This document shows positions 21,690 to 33,569 of a DNA stretch of 64,000 nucleotides, one piece after another. A program made the translations under genes and the position numbers. The notes beneath the pieces were generated by a model. It was given only the letters and a program-made list of their open reading frames with translations. It searched no databases and was not told the DNA's origin. Positions within the stretch are counted from its first letter, which is position 1, and each line of letters opens with the position of its first letter. The DNA is from Gigaspora margarita (Eukaryota > Glomeromycota > Glomeromycetes > Diversisporales > Gigasporaceae): NCBI GenBank assembly GCA_009809945.1, contig WTPW01000980.1:201352-265351 (forward strand). Direction: 5' to 3'.

Positions 21690-24600
21690 CATAGAAGGTG
21701 TTCCAGGCTGTCCTCATCACTATACTTATGAATTTTTTTCTTGACTTCGTCTTTAACAGATGCGTCAACCTTGTATGTGTATCTTCTGGAATTAAGCCTT
21801 TGATAAGTGCTTCTTTTGTTGCGACCTCTTCTGATTCTGATTTTCCGTATAAAGCCGTGTATAGTACATACGGTGGAACTCAGAGCCTTTCTTCTTCTTC
21901 TAGTCCCTTTTATGCCGTTGCAATAGTTACTTTCTGTATTCTTTTCCACAGACTTGTCTGCCCTTTGCACGATGCCAAATGCGACTGTGTTTCTTTAACC
22001 TTATCTAGACATACTTGGCACTCTGCTATCATATAAATATCTGGTCTTCTTTTGTTAAGTTCTTCCAATGTCAGAAGCTTCTCCATTATGCACTTTATCA
22101 GTGCACTCCTTCTTGCGCTTATACTTCTTGTATTACAGCGCACGCCTTTTGAGGTATTCATTATCTTCCAGAAGTATACCCAGTTGTACGATGTGGTCTC
22201 TGTCTCAGGTTCAAGGCTCTTGATTGCTCTTGTTTCTTGCCACTCTGCTCCTACTCTAGCATTTATTACTAGTTTACATAGTAGACGTGCCAGAATATCG
22301 ATTCTCTTATTTCCCCATTCCAAGCAAAATTCTATTTCTTTGCATCTAACCTCTTCAGTGTATATTATCTTTTTGTTTAACATGCCTTTTTTTGCAAGAG
22401 CATCTGCTCGATCATTCCATTTATCCTTGCTGTGACTCTTAACTTTGAACAGTGCTATTCTCAAATTTTTGATTCTGCAGAGGTCTACAATTTTCATTAT
22501 CTATATCGCATTTTTCATTTTCAGGATCTTGCTTTTCTCCGTATTCTGTAAGCCTTTTCTTATATTTCTGATCGCTATCTCGCAGTCTGTGTATATTTCT
22601 ACCTGTTTTTCAAGTAGTATAGTTAGCAGAGCAGCCCATATTGCCACTAATTCTGCTAGAGTTGAGCTTGGCCATCCTTCTAGTCTGAAAGTTATTTCTT
22701 CTTCTGACCAGTCTTGTGCTGTATTTGTTTGCACCCATCCAAGACCCATGTTTCTTCGTGTTGCACCTTCCTTTGGCTTCAATTTAACTGCACCGTCTGT
22801 GTATATTACGTATTTCTCATTGTCTCTTCTCTTATTCCTTTCTAATATCGATACTATATACTCCTCCACATTTTCACTTATTCTTTGTCTTTTGATCATC
22901 TCTACTTCTAGTTCTGCTAATATCTCTAGGCTTCTGAATTCTCTTTCGTCCACCTTCCATTCTTTTGTCTTCATCTTTTCCTCTAGTTGACCTAACGAAG
23001 TTTTTATTTTGTTTTCCCTCTTCTCTAATAATGCCTCTGGTATTACCTTTATCTCGCCGTTCGAACTAATCCAATGTTGACAATACTCATTGCTTTCTAC
23101 TCTTCTGTCACCTATTTCTGCGCAGCCTTCGCATATTCTAATCTTTGTTGCTATCTCCTTATCTACGCACTGAGTCTGCTAGTGCTCTACTAGTATTTCA
23201 CTTTTTTTTTTTTATTACTTTACCACCTTCTTCTCTCCTCCTTGTGGGCCGTATACTATCCACTCCTTTCTTCTCTTATCTTTCGAGATTTTCTCCCACT
23301 TTACTTTTAGGGCTTTGGTATTATTGCTTCCTATTTTAAAGGGCTCCTTAACCTCTCTACTATCTGACGATTTTAAGACTTTCGCTTCTATGTCTTTGAA
23401 CCATTCTGCCTTTTTACCTTTACTCGACAAGCCTCGGTAGCCTTTGTATTGCTGCTAAGTAATCATTCTTTCGCCATCTAAGTCAAGTAGTTGGTTTATG
23501 TAGATAAGGCCAGCTTCTCCTATTTTGGCACTATTCTTCTTCCATGTTCACTCCTTTACGAGTTCTTGTATTCTAGTACCATGCCCGAGCACTATCCATA
23601 TCTTACTTTCTGTTCGGATGTTTATCCCCAGGTTTTTTCCTTTTATAATTACTCGACAGGCCAAATTGTCACGCTAGCATACTTCGTTACATATAGGCTG
23701 TCTGCTTCTTATACATCACCTATTATACCTGCTCTCTGACAACCTTGGGTTATTCTTAACTTTGTTAACTGACCAAGGCTATCCCATCTATTTAATCTAT
23801 TTATCAGCCCACTTATTTGTTTTGTTGTTATCTCCTACTAAAGTGTTCTACAGCTACCAAGATCTTTGTGCATCATTATACAATTTTCTAATGTTCTTAG
23901 TAGATTACTTTTTTGTTTTGCTAACCATAGTATTGGCTGATGTATCTCATTTAGCTCTCTTTTTGACATCTTCGTTAACTGTAGCATATAACTCAATTTT
24001 GGAATTATTACCATATTGTTTATGTACGCAATCTGGCTTGATGTCATTTTTTTATACCTTAGGTCTCTTACTGTCTGACTTACGATACCTTTTGCTTTCC
24101 TTTTCACTAGTTTTTCTCGCATTTTACTATTGAGCCAAATTCCCAACGACCTTACAATCTTATTTCTTGGCTCTTCTTTTACAGTACTCTTTTCGAAGAT
24201 TACTTCTCTTTCTTCTGGCTTGGTATTCGTATTCATCACTATCAGTTTTGACTTGGACCCATTTATTTCTATATCATTGGCTCAGAAAAATTCTTCTGCT
24301 AATGATATTATTTCTATCAACTGCTCTTTACTATTTGCAATCCAAGTTGTGACATCGGCGTATGCTATCGCCACCTGTCGGAAGCTTGTGATGTTGTAAC
24401 AGTACATTTCTTTACTTGTACTTTGTGTTACTGTATAGCCTAGCTTTTCTTCCTCTTGGACTCTCTCTAGCAGGGGTCATAGAATATCCGCCATATTAGT
24501 GAAGAAATCACCTCCCCTTGGTCTATTCCATCTCCTGCTATTATTTCTTCGGTTAGACCATAGGCTGTTATTATTTTAAGCTGCCTCTTGTAGAACAGAT

Positions 24601-26980
24601 TTAGGACATATTTTATTGTATGCTCCAGCAGTTTGACTCTTCGGAGTGCTAATTCTAGACTTTCTAACAGTACCAAGTCAAATGCTTTCTTTATGTCCTG
24701 TAGGAGTATCTATACCTCCTTATTTTTCTCTTTGGCCTCTTCCATTATCATATTTAGTATGTGTACCAGCTGTTCTGTAGAGTTCCCAGGTAGCCCAGTA
24801 TAGTTTGGTCCCTTAAGGATTTTCCTTTCTACAAATACTTTAGTGAGTCTTCTTGTTATAACTTTTGTTACAACTTTTTTGAAGGTTTCAATTAGTGCTA
24901 TCAGACGAATATTGTTAAGACTATAGCCCCACTCTATATCCTTCGCTATTGGGTAAACTTGAGCTATCTTTCATTTTGCCAGTATTTCTCCTGTTTTAAT
25001 ACATAAGTTTGCAAGACCTCTAAAGATTTCTTGTGTTTTCTCGCCTGCACGTTTGATTAACACATAGCTTATGCCAGAAATCTCTGGTGCCGTTTCTACT
25101 TTTAGCTCTCCTAGCACTTCTCTCCATTCTTCTGGCTCTACCTCCTTTTCTACTTTACTATACCATTTCGCATCAATGTCTTTCCAAGGTCTGTATAATT
25201 CTTTCCATTTTTCTGACATTTCTTCCAACCTAGTGCTCTTTTCCTAAATTGGTTCTCATAGTGTGCCGCTACATCTCTTTTTACTATTTCTGGTTCAATC
25301 TCTAGTACTGACTCCTTTTCTCTTTGTTCCATATATCTATCAAGTACTAGTTTCTTGTATGGTCTATTCAGCAGGCTAGCTATCATTTTTCCTTGGTTGG
25401 TTTTGATCATTGCGTACCTTTTGTCTATATTCTCTTCAATTTGTCTTCTTTGCTCTTGTCTTTCTTCTTTCTTGTAAGATCTTTTGCCAACCTTTCATAT
25501 CTTCAATCCATGCATTCGACCATTGCCTATGTAGGCTTGGGAGATTTACTCCTAGCTTCTTACTTAACATCCCAATTTTGTCGTTGACCTCTAAATTCTC
25601 TTCTTCCATAACCACTTGTTCTCTTCTCATCTTTGCGAACTTGATCAGCCTTTGTATCTCTGTAACATACTGTCCTTGCGACTGGGTTTTGTAACCACTT
25701 CTTCTATTTGCTACCGCATTGTATACCTTTTTCTTGGGTATATGCCTGTTTGCTCCTGTTAGTATTGCTGCCTCAATTGTATCCCAGGCCTGATTTATTC
25801 TTCTAATTTGCTTCTCTGCATCTTGTTCTTCCTGCTGCACCAGGGCTAATGCATTTCCTTTCTCTAACTGCTTCTGCACTTCGTGTGCATAGTTTTCCCA
25901 GTCTTCAATTGTTACCTGATCAAAAAAATAGACTGTTCTCACATGACTTTTCCTTTTGACATTAGCTTTGCTTGTTTGTGCTGTCACGTGGCCTATCTAT
26001 ATTTTTGCTATTATTATTTTGTGATTACTTTCTGTGACCTCCGTTGCTTTCTCAATTTCTGCTTTATATAGCCCGGATGCTAAACCATTAGACACCCATA
26101 TATAATCAATTCTGGTTGCAGTCTCCTCGTTTGACCATGTGTATTTCTGGTCCGTTGGATGCAGATCTCTATAGGTATCTCTAAAGTCTTGTCTCTTTAA
26201 CCAGTCGAAGACCAGTAGCCTCTTGTAATTTACTGTTTGAGGATGCATTCTATTTAGCACGTTATTTGCTATGTGATTAAAGTCACCCATTATGGCTATT
26301 TGCGTCTGATTTTTCCTTTTGGAAACAACTTCTACAATTCTTTGTTGGAGTTTTTTCATGGCAATTTTGTCATTCGGCAGCATATATACTCCTATTATTA
26401 CTAACTCCATTTGCTTTAGGAATAACGTGATCTCTATCATATATTCGCTTACTCTCTTTACTGCACCTACGTGCTTCTCCCATTGCTCATCTTTTAGGAT
26501 CCCAATGCCTGAACCTTTTTTCTTTTCTTCTGCAGCACTCGACCAGTATCCTTTATACTTCTTATTTGTGTTATATGCTAGAAAGTTCCCTTCTCTTTCT
26601 GCCATGTTCGTTTCTGTTATTCCTATTATTGCAATACTTTCTTCTTCTGCCCAATTGAGCAGGCTTTCGAGTTTCTAACCTTTCATTTTGAGCCCATTGA
26701 TATTGTGGCATGCGAGCTTTATCTCTTTTCCACCTTCTTTTTTCCATTTTTCTTTTAGCGACTCTCTTCTTGTCTCTTCTCCTTCTACTTTTCCTTTTCC
26801 TTTCCTGCACTTTTTATTTGTGGGATAGGGAGACGTCTCTTCTGTTCCTCTTTTAAGCAATCTTCTCTCGCTAAATACCCTCCTCTCATTTTGCAGAAAA
26901 TCTCCAATCTCCCTATCCATGTCTGCTTGATCAACTTGGGTGCCTTTAGGAGCACTGGGTGGGTTCCACCCACGTAGCAC
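21690..26980 (-). pseudogene. LINE-2 ORF2: endonuclease, reverse transcriptase, RNase H, disabled
   Basis: Read on the - strand from MLRGWNPPSAP at 26980. The APE-type endonuclease (about 26720-25997) shows KLACHNINGLK, GITET, GDFNH, TRIDYIWVS and SNHKIIIAKI; the expected SDH reads SNH. The reverse transcriptase (about 25230-24000) shows APEISGISYVLIKRAGE, LLQDIKKAFDLV, GIDQGEVIS and, at 24362-24351, YADV where YADD is expected, so one catalytic aspartate is lost. RNase H (22815-22375) shows YTDGAVK, STLAEL, IYTDCEIAI and NDRADALAKKG. The C-terminus has CQVCLDKVKETQSHLASC at about 22050-21990. In-frame stops lie near 26677, 25995 and 22500; frameshifts lie near 25230, between 24467 and 24362, near 23840-23430 and near 21960. 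Confidence 0.83.
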
Positions 26981-28756
26981 TAATTTCTTCCAGCCTTTCC
27001 ATTATTTTTAATAAGGTTTCTTGGTGACTGTCCAGTCTTGCTTGGACCTCCTTCTCGTTATACTGTTTTGTGCCTGATTTCTTGTAGTTTTCCCTGTTAC
27101 CGCTCTTCTTTTTTGTCAAAACCTCTGTCTTCTCTTTTCCATCTATTTCTTCTGTTTCTCCTTCTTCAACCTTAACTAACTTCACCTCCTCCCTTTTGTT
27201 GAGGCTCCTCTTTAACCCTATCTCTCTTTTCTTCATCTCGTTCACCCATACGAAAGTCCAATTCTTGTATTTTATGGATTTTGTTGTTGCACTTTCTAAA
27301 TCCTTCTGGTCTTTGAATGTGACAACAGCACTTTGTTTCATGCTACCACTTCTTCTACGTGGTATGTATACTGCTTTCACCCCTTTTTGTCTCAAACTGC
27401 AAAGTAACAATGTCTCTGAGGCTCCTTCTGGAATTCCATATAGCTTTGTTATGTGTTGGTGCCTTGCGTCTCTTCTTTTATGGTCTTCCTTTCCAGTTGA
27501 CACTCTGGTGAGTTTGCCATTTTCTATGGGTACCACCCACGGAATGAGCTCTTCTACAATATTCTTATTTATTTCTACTTCTGCTAGTGCTCTATTTCTG
27601 CTACGCTTAATTTGAACACTTCCCATGCTACCAATTTTTCTCTCAAATTCTCTACTTCTTGTTTACTTATTCTTTCAGGAAAGTTCCATATTGTAAGTAC
27701 CGTCTTTCTCTTTTCTTCCTCTTTTCTATTTAGTATTTTGATGTTTTGGTCTTCTTTGGGTTGGTTAACCTTTTTTGGCTCCTTCTGTGGACCTTTTTGT
27801 ACCTCTCCTTCTCTTTTTATCTTTGGTATCTTGTCCGGAATTATCTTGAACCAACTTTCATCTTTTCTGTTTGTGTGGTCTATAGCTTCTTTCTGACCTA
27901 TTTTACAGTTGAAGGTAATTTCTACCCATGCATTACCTTTTGCAAACACCTCGTCTATTTTTGTGACATGTCTGCTGTCTCGTAATACCCATTTGACCAT
28001 TTTCATTCTTTCTTCCTTTGTCTCACCAGGAACTTTACATACTGGGATTCTTGCAATCGCCGGCTCTTGGTCAATACATGGGCTATTGTGTGGTGCCCAA
28101 GCACTTTGTTCTAGCAGTGTCCCTCTTATTTCTATTAACTGCTCCCAGTCTCTACTGTTCTCGTCTTCTGCTTCATTACCTTTCTGTTTCTCTTTTTGGA
28201 TTGGGCTGAGCGTCTTCATTCCTTCACCAAATGGCCTTATTTTTCCTTCTCTTACTTTTCGCCATTGGCTCTCTATTTTCTTTTCTATATCAAGACTACC
28301 TTTCTCTCTTAATAATACCTTTTTTGTTTCTTTCACAGCTTCAGCTGTTGATTTTCTTTTCTTTACTTCTTGAGATTCACTTCTCTTTTACTCCTCTCTT
28401 CTCATGTTGTTCACTCTGCTTTGTGTATTTCCTTTTTCTTTTACATTATTTGCATTCGCTTCAGCTGATTCCTGCTGCGAGGTATTTCCTTTCAGCTTGT
28501 ATCTAAACTCTGCAAGCCTGCTTCTTTTCTCAATTTCTTTTATAACTTCTCCTAAAATTCTAACTGTAGCAATTTCTTCTGCATCTGCTGCAAATAGTAA
28601 GGCTGTGTATTTATCAGCTCTAATTTGTTCAATTTTTGTACTTTCTAATGCCTCAATTAGTTCTGCATTTCCTAATTGACCCAGGTAGTCACCAGACCTT
28701 TGGTGCACCTTGTCGAGTAGGTAGCCCACTACTATTTTATATTTGAATTTTATCAT
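26946..28756 (-). pseudogene. LINE-2 ORF1: RNA-recognition-like nucleic-acid binding protein, disabled
   Basis: It starts at MIKFKYKIVVGYLL (28756). A TAA at 28390-28388 interrupts the frame, which then continues to about 27600, where it shifts into the frame ending EPTQCS* at 26946. The product would be highly charged. Two segments resemble RNA-recognition folds: TVLTIWNFPERISKQEVENL, and ITKLYGIPEGASETLLLCSL followed by MKQSAVVTFKDQKDLESA. The last part is Lys/Glu-rich with a likely coiled coil, ARLDSHQETLLKIMERLEE. ORF1 proteins of this type bind LINE RNA as chaperones. It overlaps the start of ORF2 by about 35 bp. The function is inferred from position and motifs. Confidence 0.72.
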
Positions 28757-29144
28757 AATGGCGCTTGTACCTCTATTGTGTTGTTCAGTTATTCTAGAAT
28801 TTTCTGTTTTCGTGCCTTTAATGTCATGCTTACTAATGACTTATCGCACGTGTTTGTTGTTTGCACTGTTCTCATTTTTGCATAACCAAACAGATCTACA
28901 GGAATGGGGTAGCAGTATTCTCCACTTTTTTGCGAATTTTCTTTGCGACTTTGGGTTTTCTAGCCATTACTCGCTAATAAAATAGTCCTTTTCATTTTTC
29001 TGTAGAGTGCTAGTACAACTTCTTGAGCCCTTTCTTTTTGCTTATGGTCCCAAGTATTGTTACTTTGCAGACTTTTCTCTATTTTCTGCGTTTCCTTTCT
29101 GGAATTTCTGGTTGAGGGATCTGCAGGGGAGAGTGTAAAAAAAA

Positions 29145-29160
29145 AAAAAAATTAGGATTT
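29145..29160. repeat. LINE-2 target-site duplication, 5' side
   Basis: AAAAAAATTAGGATTT matches 21241-21256. Eight extra As (29137-29144) lie between it and the first unique LINE base; they may be part of the target or untemplated additions. Confidence 0.8.
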
Positions 29161-29914
29161 GCCCATCACTAGTTGCATAAAATTTTATATAGTTAGCCAA
29201 TCATTTTTTGATGATAACTCAGCATCTACTGGGCCAATTTTAATAATTTCATCTCTTTTAGATTTAGCAAAATAAGCTCTACATCTTTCAATTAGTGACA
29301 TTGGCTGTTAACTTAATAAAAAATATTTTTTAGAGTGATCATGGCATTTCTACCTATAACATAGATTATTATAGCAGAAATGCTACGATTACCAAAAGAA
29401 AAATATTTTTTACTAAGTTAACAGCTAATGGCCACTAATTTAAAGTTGTAGAGCTCATTATAACTAATCTAAAAAAGGCAAGATTATTAAAATTGGCCTA
29501 GTAGATGCTGAGTTATTATCAAAAAATAATTGGTGCCTATATAAAATTTTATATAACCAAATATAGAATTTTACATAGTCAGCCAATCATTTTTGATTTT
29601 ATCTCTGCATCTGCTGGGCCGATTTGAATAATCTAACTACAGTTAGATGCGTCTCAGTGAGCTCTACAACTTTAAATTAGTGAGCATTGAGTATTAACTT
29701 AGTAAAAAAAATTTTTCTTGGGTGATTATGGCATTTTGTCTATAAGTGATTTATATAGTAATTTGTATCACATTATACTATGATCAGCACCTGTTGACTA
29801 GCAGATTATCAATTAAAATAAAAAATAAAAAGTTTGATTTAATTTTGCTAAAAAACTTTGAAGTCAAGAATTATTTTACTTATTTAAAAAAGCTATATTT
29901 GGTTTTTTAAAACT

Positions 29915-30446
29915 TTAATTGCTGATCTGGATAAGATTAGCAAAATTTCTATATTAGAATTTGGGCAAAATTTCTATAATATTAACTATATGCTGAAATC
30001 TGAGAAGTCAAATAAAAAATATTTTTTTATTAAGTCAACAAGCAAAGCCAATTAATTAAAAGTAGTTGAGCTCATTAAGATGCATCTAAAGGTGGTTAGA
30101 TTATCCAAATTGGCTTAGTGGTTTCTGAGATATCATTAAAAACAATTGGCCAACTATATAAAATTCTATGTAAACAAATATAAAAATTTTATATAGTTGG
30201 CAAATCATTTTTAGTAATATATCAATAATCACTAGATCAATTTGAATAATTTAACCACTATTAGATATGTCTCAATGTGCTCTACAACTTTTAGTTAATT
30301 GACTTTTTTTTAACTTAATAAAAAATACTTTTATTTGACTTTATTTAGATTTTTGCATATAATAAAAATTTATATTGTACTTATCCCAAAATTTACTATT
30401 GTCTCAATATAGTAATTCTGCTAATCTTATCTGGATCATCAATTAA
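29915..30446. mobile_element. foldback element (532 bp), TTAATTGATGATCC family
   Basis: The termini are TTAATTGCTGATCTGGATAA and TTATCTGGATCATCAATTAA. The whole body is an imperfect palindrome with a centre near 30190 (AACTATATAAAATTCTATG against its mirror). The arms contain GAGCTCATTAAGATGCATC and its mirror. The TTAA at both ends could be the target duplication. It lacks coding sequence. Confidence 0.65.
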
Positions 30447-30449
30447 AAA

Positions 30450-31129
30450 ATTTAGACTTATTTTTTATATAAATAGATTTAATTTTGAAATTTAATTAAA
30501 AATTTCTTAATAATAATATTATCATATTCTTTATCAGATTTGGTTTGTTTGTCAAAAAAATTTTTATTAAGTTTTTTTAAAAAATATTAATACAGCTTGA
30601 TTATATAGACAAAATTAACTTTTTTAAACTTTGAATTAATTTTTTTAGTAACTATCTAATCAAATTTATTGAATTTTTAAGTTTAATTCTTTATATTTAG
30701 AGAATTACAAATCAAGCAAATTTTTTATCAAATTTGGTTGAGTAGTTATTATATATCTTCAATCAAAGTTTTAAAAAATTTAAATAAATCAGTAATGAAA
30801 AATGATCTAAAATAACGCAAATATCTCAAATAACCAATAACTGGTCATTGGGTCATTTTAATAATGAAATAACCTATTGGGTCATTTAAATTTTATTAGT
30901 GAAAATAACAATTAATTAAAACTTGATTAAATTATGAAATTCAAAATCAACAATAATTCAAAATATTAAATATTTAATACTTATGCTAAGATTTGATCAA
31001 TTATAATTTTTTATATCCATTTATTCCAGTTCTTAAAAATAAAAAATATGGTTAAAGTTAGGGTTACCTTTTTGATAAATTTATTGTTAGAAAGCTATAT
31101 AGATATCAAGCATGTAATTAATATTATGA
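30450..31129. other. AT-rich stretch, no gene
   Basis: It contains a small palindrome around 30590-30780 similar to 15095-15240, and two GGGTCATTT words near 30852 and 30888. No coding region is seen. Confidence 0.45.
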
Positions 31130-31343
31130 ATAATTATAAAATTAGATGATAGTGAAATTTGGGATCTTAATTTGAAAATATAAGCTCTACTAAAATCTAT
31201 CTATACTCTTTTATTAATAACCCTAACCCTAAATCCTAACTCAACTATAAAAAAAAAAAGCAAACAAAAAAGGTCCTAAAAACTTTTAAAAATCATACAT
31301 AAAATATATCCAAATTTCACTATCATCCGATTTTATAATCATT
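31130..31343. mobile_element. TIR miniature with CCCTAACCCTAA core
   Basis: The ends are AATTATAAAATTAGATGATA and ATCATCCGATTTTATAATCA (inverse). The central sequence from GAAATTTGGGATC through ACCCTAACCCTAA closely matches the reverse complement of the element at 39355-39575. No coding capacity. TSD not fixed. Confidence 0.6.
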
Positions 31344-31679
31344 TGTAACAATTAATACAGTATATAGATCATATATTGAATTAACTTTACTTTAGCTAAT
31401 TCTATTTTTTAGAGTAGTATAGTTGCTCTTAGTAAGTCTTACTAGAACTATTTGAAGTTAATTAGTCAATATTACTCTTTTCTTTCCTCTTTGATACCCC
31501 TCAGTAAATAAAAATATAAAAATTAAAATAATGCTGTACAACTACAAAATAATGCAGTTGTGTATAGTTTCAAATTTTGGCTAAAATTAAGCTTAATTCA
31601 GACAAAAATTCAAAATAACTCTCGATATGTTATTTATAGTTATATAGCAAATATAAAATAAAAAATATTTGAAATAAAT

Positions 31680-31800
31680 GAAATAATTTAAAATAAAAAA
31701 ATTAATTTAAAATAAAAAAATAAATTAAAATAAAAAAATTAATTTAAAATAAAAAAAAATTAAATTAAAATAAAAAAAATTAATTTAAAATAACAATTAT
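31680..31800. repeat. AAAATAAAAAAATTAATTT low-complexity tandem repeat
   Basis: About six units of 18-21 bases lie in tandem. Similar AT-only repeats lie at 17440-17530, 41040-41095, 52125-52165 and 52605-52640. They cannot be assigned a function. Confidence 0.6.
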
Positions 31801-31815
31801 TATAAAATGCAGCTA

Positions 31816-32137
31816 TGGTGTTGAATACTATAGGTAAATTAGATTTGCAAATTCATATAACAAAAACAAAAAAAAATAAATTTTTATAAAACAAAAAATA
31901 AATTTTAATTACTTTAGGATTAGGGTGAGGCCTGGGATTTTATCAGGGCATTAGTATATACAAAATTTTGCAAGGAATTTTTTTTATTAGAGCCCTAAAG
32001 TTAGTTTTATAAGCAAAATTTTGAGATATGAATGTTTTTTTAAAAAATAAACAAAAAATCAAAATTTTATGTTACACATGACCTTAAATTTTGATTGGCT
32101 ATTCTAATAGTTTTGTATAATATAGTATTCAACACCA
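31816..32137. mobile_element. TA-flanked miniature (322 bp), TGGTGTTGAATACTATA family
   Basis: The left end TGGTGTTGAATACTATA and right end TATAGTATTCAACACCA are perfect inverted repeats, each flanked by TA. The centre carries TTAGGATTAGGG and then AAAATTTTGCAAGGAATTTT, the core shared with several other miniatures. No gene. Confidence 0.75.
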
Positions 32138-32139
32138 TA

Positions 32140-32620
32140 GGTGTATTTAAGTAAACTTGTAAAATAAAAAAATTAATTTAAAACTAGGAAATCAGAATCT
32201 GATATAGGTCTGAAGCAAAAGCACATGACAATATTAAATAATTATTTTATACAGATATAATATGCATGAATATGCATTCTGGTTACACTTGTACATCCAG
32301 GATCTGAAATTCACAATTTTTATTGGTAGTTGCATACGGACATTGCATACATGTGCATTCAAGTTGCTAAGAACTATGAGTCCTCACTATGCTTCGGACA
32401 ATAAAAATAATAAAATAAATAAAATATAATATAATATAGGGGTTATTTATATTCTGTGGGGGGTTGGTATTCTTATTTTTTACACCTCTGATTATACCAA
32501 TCAGATGAAAAATTTTGTATAATGATCAAATGTAAACAAAGACAAAAAATGTAAACAAAAATTAAAAAATCTAACTATCTTAAGAAAAAGTAAAGATATT
32601 ATGAAAATTTTTTGCACCTA
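32140..32620. other. non-coding stretch
   Basis: It is mostly AT-rich; 32260-32400 is less so and contains repeated GCAT-bearing words (ATGCATGAATATGCATTC). No open frame or terminal repeat can be supported. Confidence 0.45.
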
Positions 32621-32622
32621 TA

Positions 32623-32802
32623 TGTAAAATTTGATGCTGAACAAGTTTACTTAGAACTTAAGAAGATTATCTTAGTAAGCTTTTAAGATATTATCAAAAA
32701 ACTAAAGAAAAAAATAAAAAATAAAAATATCCTAAAATTCTATTAAGATAATCTTTGTTACACATCTAAGTAAACTTGTTTAGCATGAAATTTGTAATAG
32801 CG
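32623..32802. mobile_element. TIR miniature (about 180 bp)
   Basis: AAATTTGATGCTGAACAAGT is mirrored by ACTTGTTTAGCATGAAATTT, and the inner words TTTACTTAG and AAGATTATCTTA are mirrored as well. The element is almost a full hairpin. Flanking duplication not resolved. Confidence 0.55.
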
Positions 32803-32804
32803 CA

Positions 32805-33569
32805 CTATCTAAAAGTAATTTTTATTAATATTATATAAGTTATTGTTAAAATAAAAAAATAACTCCAAAATTATAATTTAACAATTAACCAATCAAAATC
32901 GAGATATGAGATGCAATGTAGATCACTGGATGTGAGACATACATTTTTCCTATAATATAAAAAAATTAAACCAAATTAAAAAATAATAAAAATAAAATTT
33001 AATAAAAAAAACAATAATAAATAATAAAAAATGAAATATATATTTATTTTAGTTGCAATATAATAATTCAAAGAAAACTTTTGAAAAAAAGAACTTTTAA
33101 AATGTTTTTTTATTCGATTGTAAAGAGCTAGAGAACTAATATTAATAAGTAAAAAAAATATTTAAATAAACATTTAACTTTTATAAAAATAACAATTAAA
33201 AACCAATTATTCAAATTGATGCTTTATATTAATTTTTAAGCCAACTAAATAGTTATTTATTTTATTCAATAAAAAACAAAATTTGTATTTGACTAAACCC
33301 AAAATTCTGATCTGTAATTGCTATATACATACTTTAAAATAATACAGATCTGATACTAGATCACAAGAATTTTGGCTATAAAAATTGTATGTACATATAA
33401 AGTTCTTTTTCTCAAATGAATATATTTTATAATTATTTGTTTAATTAATTAATTATTTATTTTTTGTTTCACTCTGGAATATAATTTTAACTACTGAATC
33501 AAATTTATTTGATCTTATCACTAGACTAAATTTAACTTAAAGTCAATTCATTATAATAGATTTACTACA
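32805..33569. other. AT-rich stretch, no gene
   Basis: A fragment near 33370-33410 (TTTTGGCTATAAAAATTGTA) resembles the hairpin arm at 18061-18275. Nothing else can be supported. Confidence 0.4.

Larger units (their letters stand above)
21257..29144 (-). mobile_element. non-LTR retrotransposon (LINE-2 of this window), complete but dead
   Basis: On the - strand, the 5' end lies near 29144 and the poly(A) appears as a + strand T-run at 21254-21273. The 16-bp direct repeat AAAAAAATTAGGATTT lies at 21241-21256 and 29145-29160. In order: ORF1 with RNA-recognition-like segments (28756-26946), an ORF2 encoding APE endonuclease, reverse transcriptase, RNase H and a Cys/His motif (26980 to about 21690), and a 3' UTR. 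Its base composition is much less AT-rich than the flanks and its proteins are Lys/Glu/Arg-rich, unlike the Asn/Ser/Ile-rich LINE at 3857-13878, so this is a different family. Several stops, at least three frameshifts and a lost catalytic residue show it is inactive. Confidence 0.88.
19748..29171. mobile_element. hAT-like non-autonomous element (TAGTGATGGGCAA ends), interrupted by a LINE
   Basis: The terminal inverted repeats are TAGTGATGGGCAA (19748-19760) and TTGCCCATCACTA (29159-29171). The flanks GTTATATA (19740-19747) and GTTGCATA (29172-29179) match at 6 of 8 positions, an eroded 8-bp duplication. Both ends carry repeated GGATCCCA/CATAGGAT words, as expected for subterminal binding sites. 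Removing the LINE leaves about 1.5 kb without a transposase. A miniature with the same ends and a perfect duplication lies at 52386-52578. Confidence 0.75.
19471..29815. mobile_element. foldback element (TTAATTGATGATCC family), split by nested insertions
   Basis: The left terminus AATTGATGATCCGCCAGTCA is mirrored by GACTAGCAGATTATCAATTA ending at 29815. Arms share TTACTAAGTTAACAG, AGAGCTTGCTGAGATGCATC and CATCTACTGGGCC-like words in inverse order. Its arms are now about 9.4 kb apart because the hAT-like element 19748-29171 sits in the middle. An intact-size relative lies at 33570-34275 and another at 29915-30446. The right side holds an additional inverted duplication (29380-29700), so it may be two overlapping copies. 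Confidence 0.6.

Noticed and set aside
21698..28985. Many Ser/Phe/Leu-rich frames on the + strand
   Set aside because: They are antisense to the LINE-2 proteins, which carry clear endonuclease, RT and RNase H motifs on the - strand.
31220..31233. True telomere end
   Set aside because: Only two CCCTAA units occur, inside a short inverted-repeat element that has a sister copy elsewhere.
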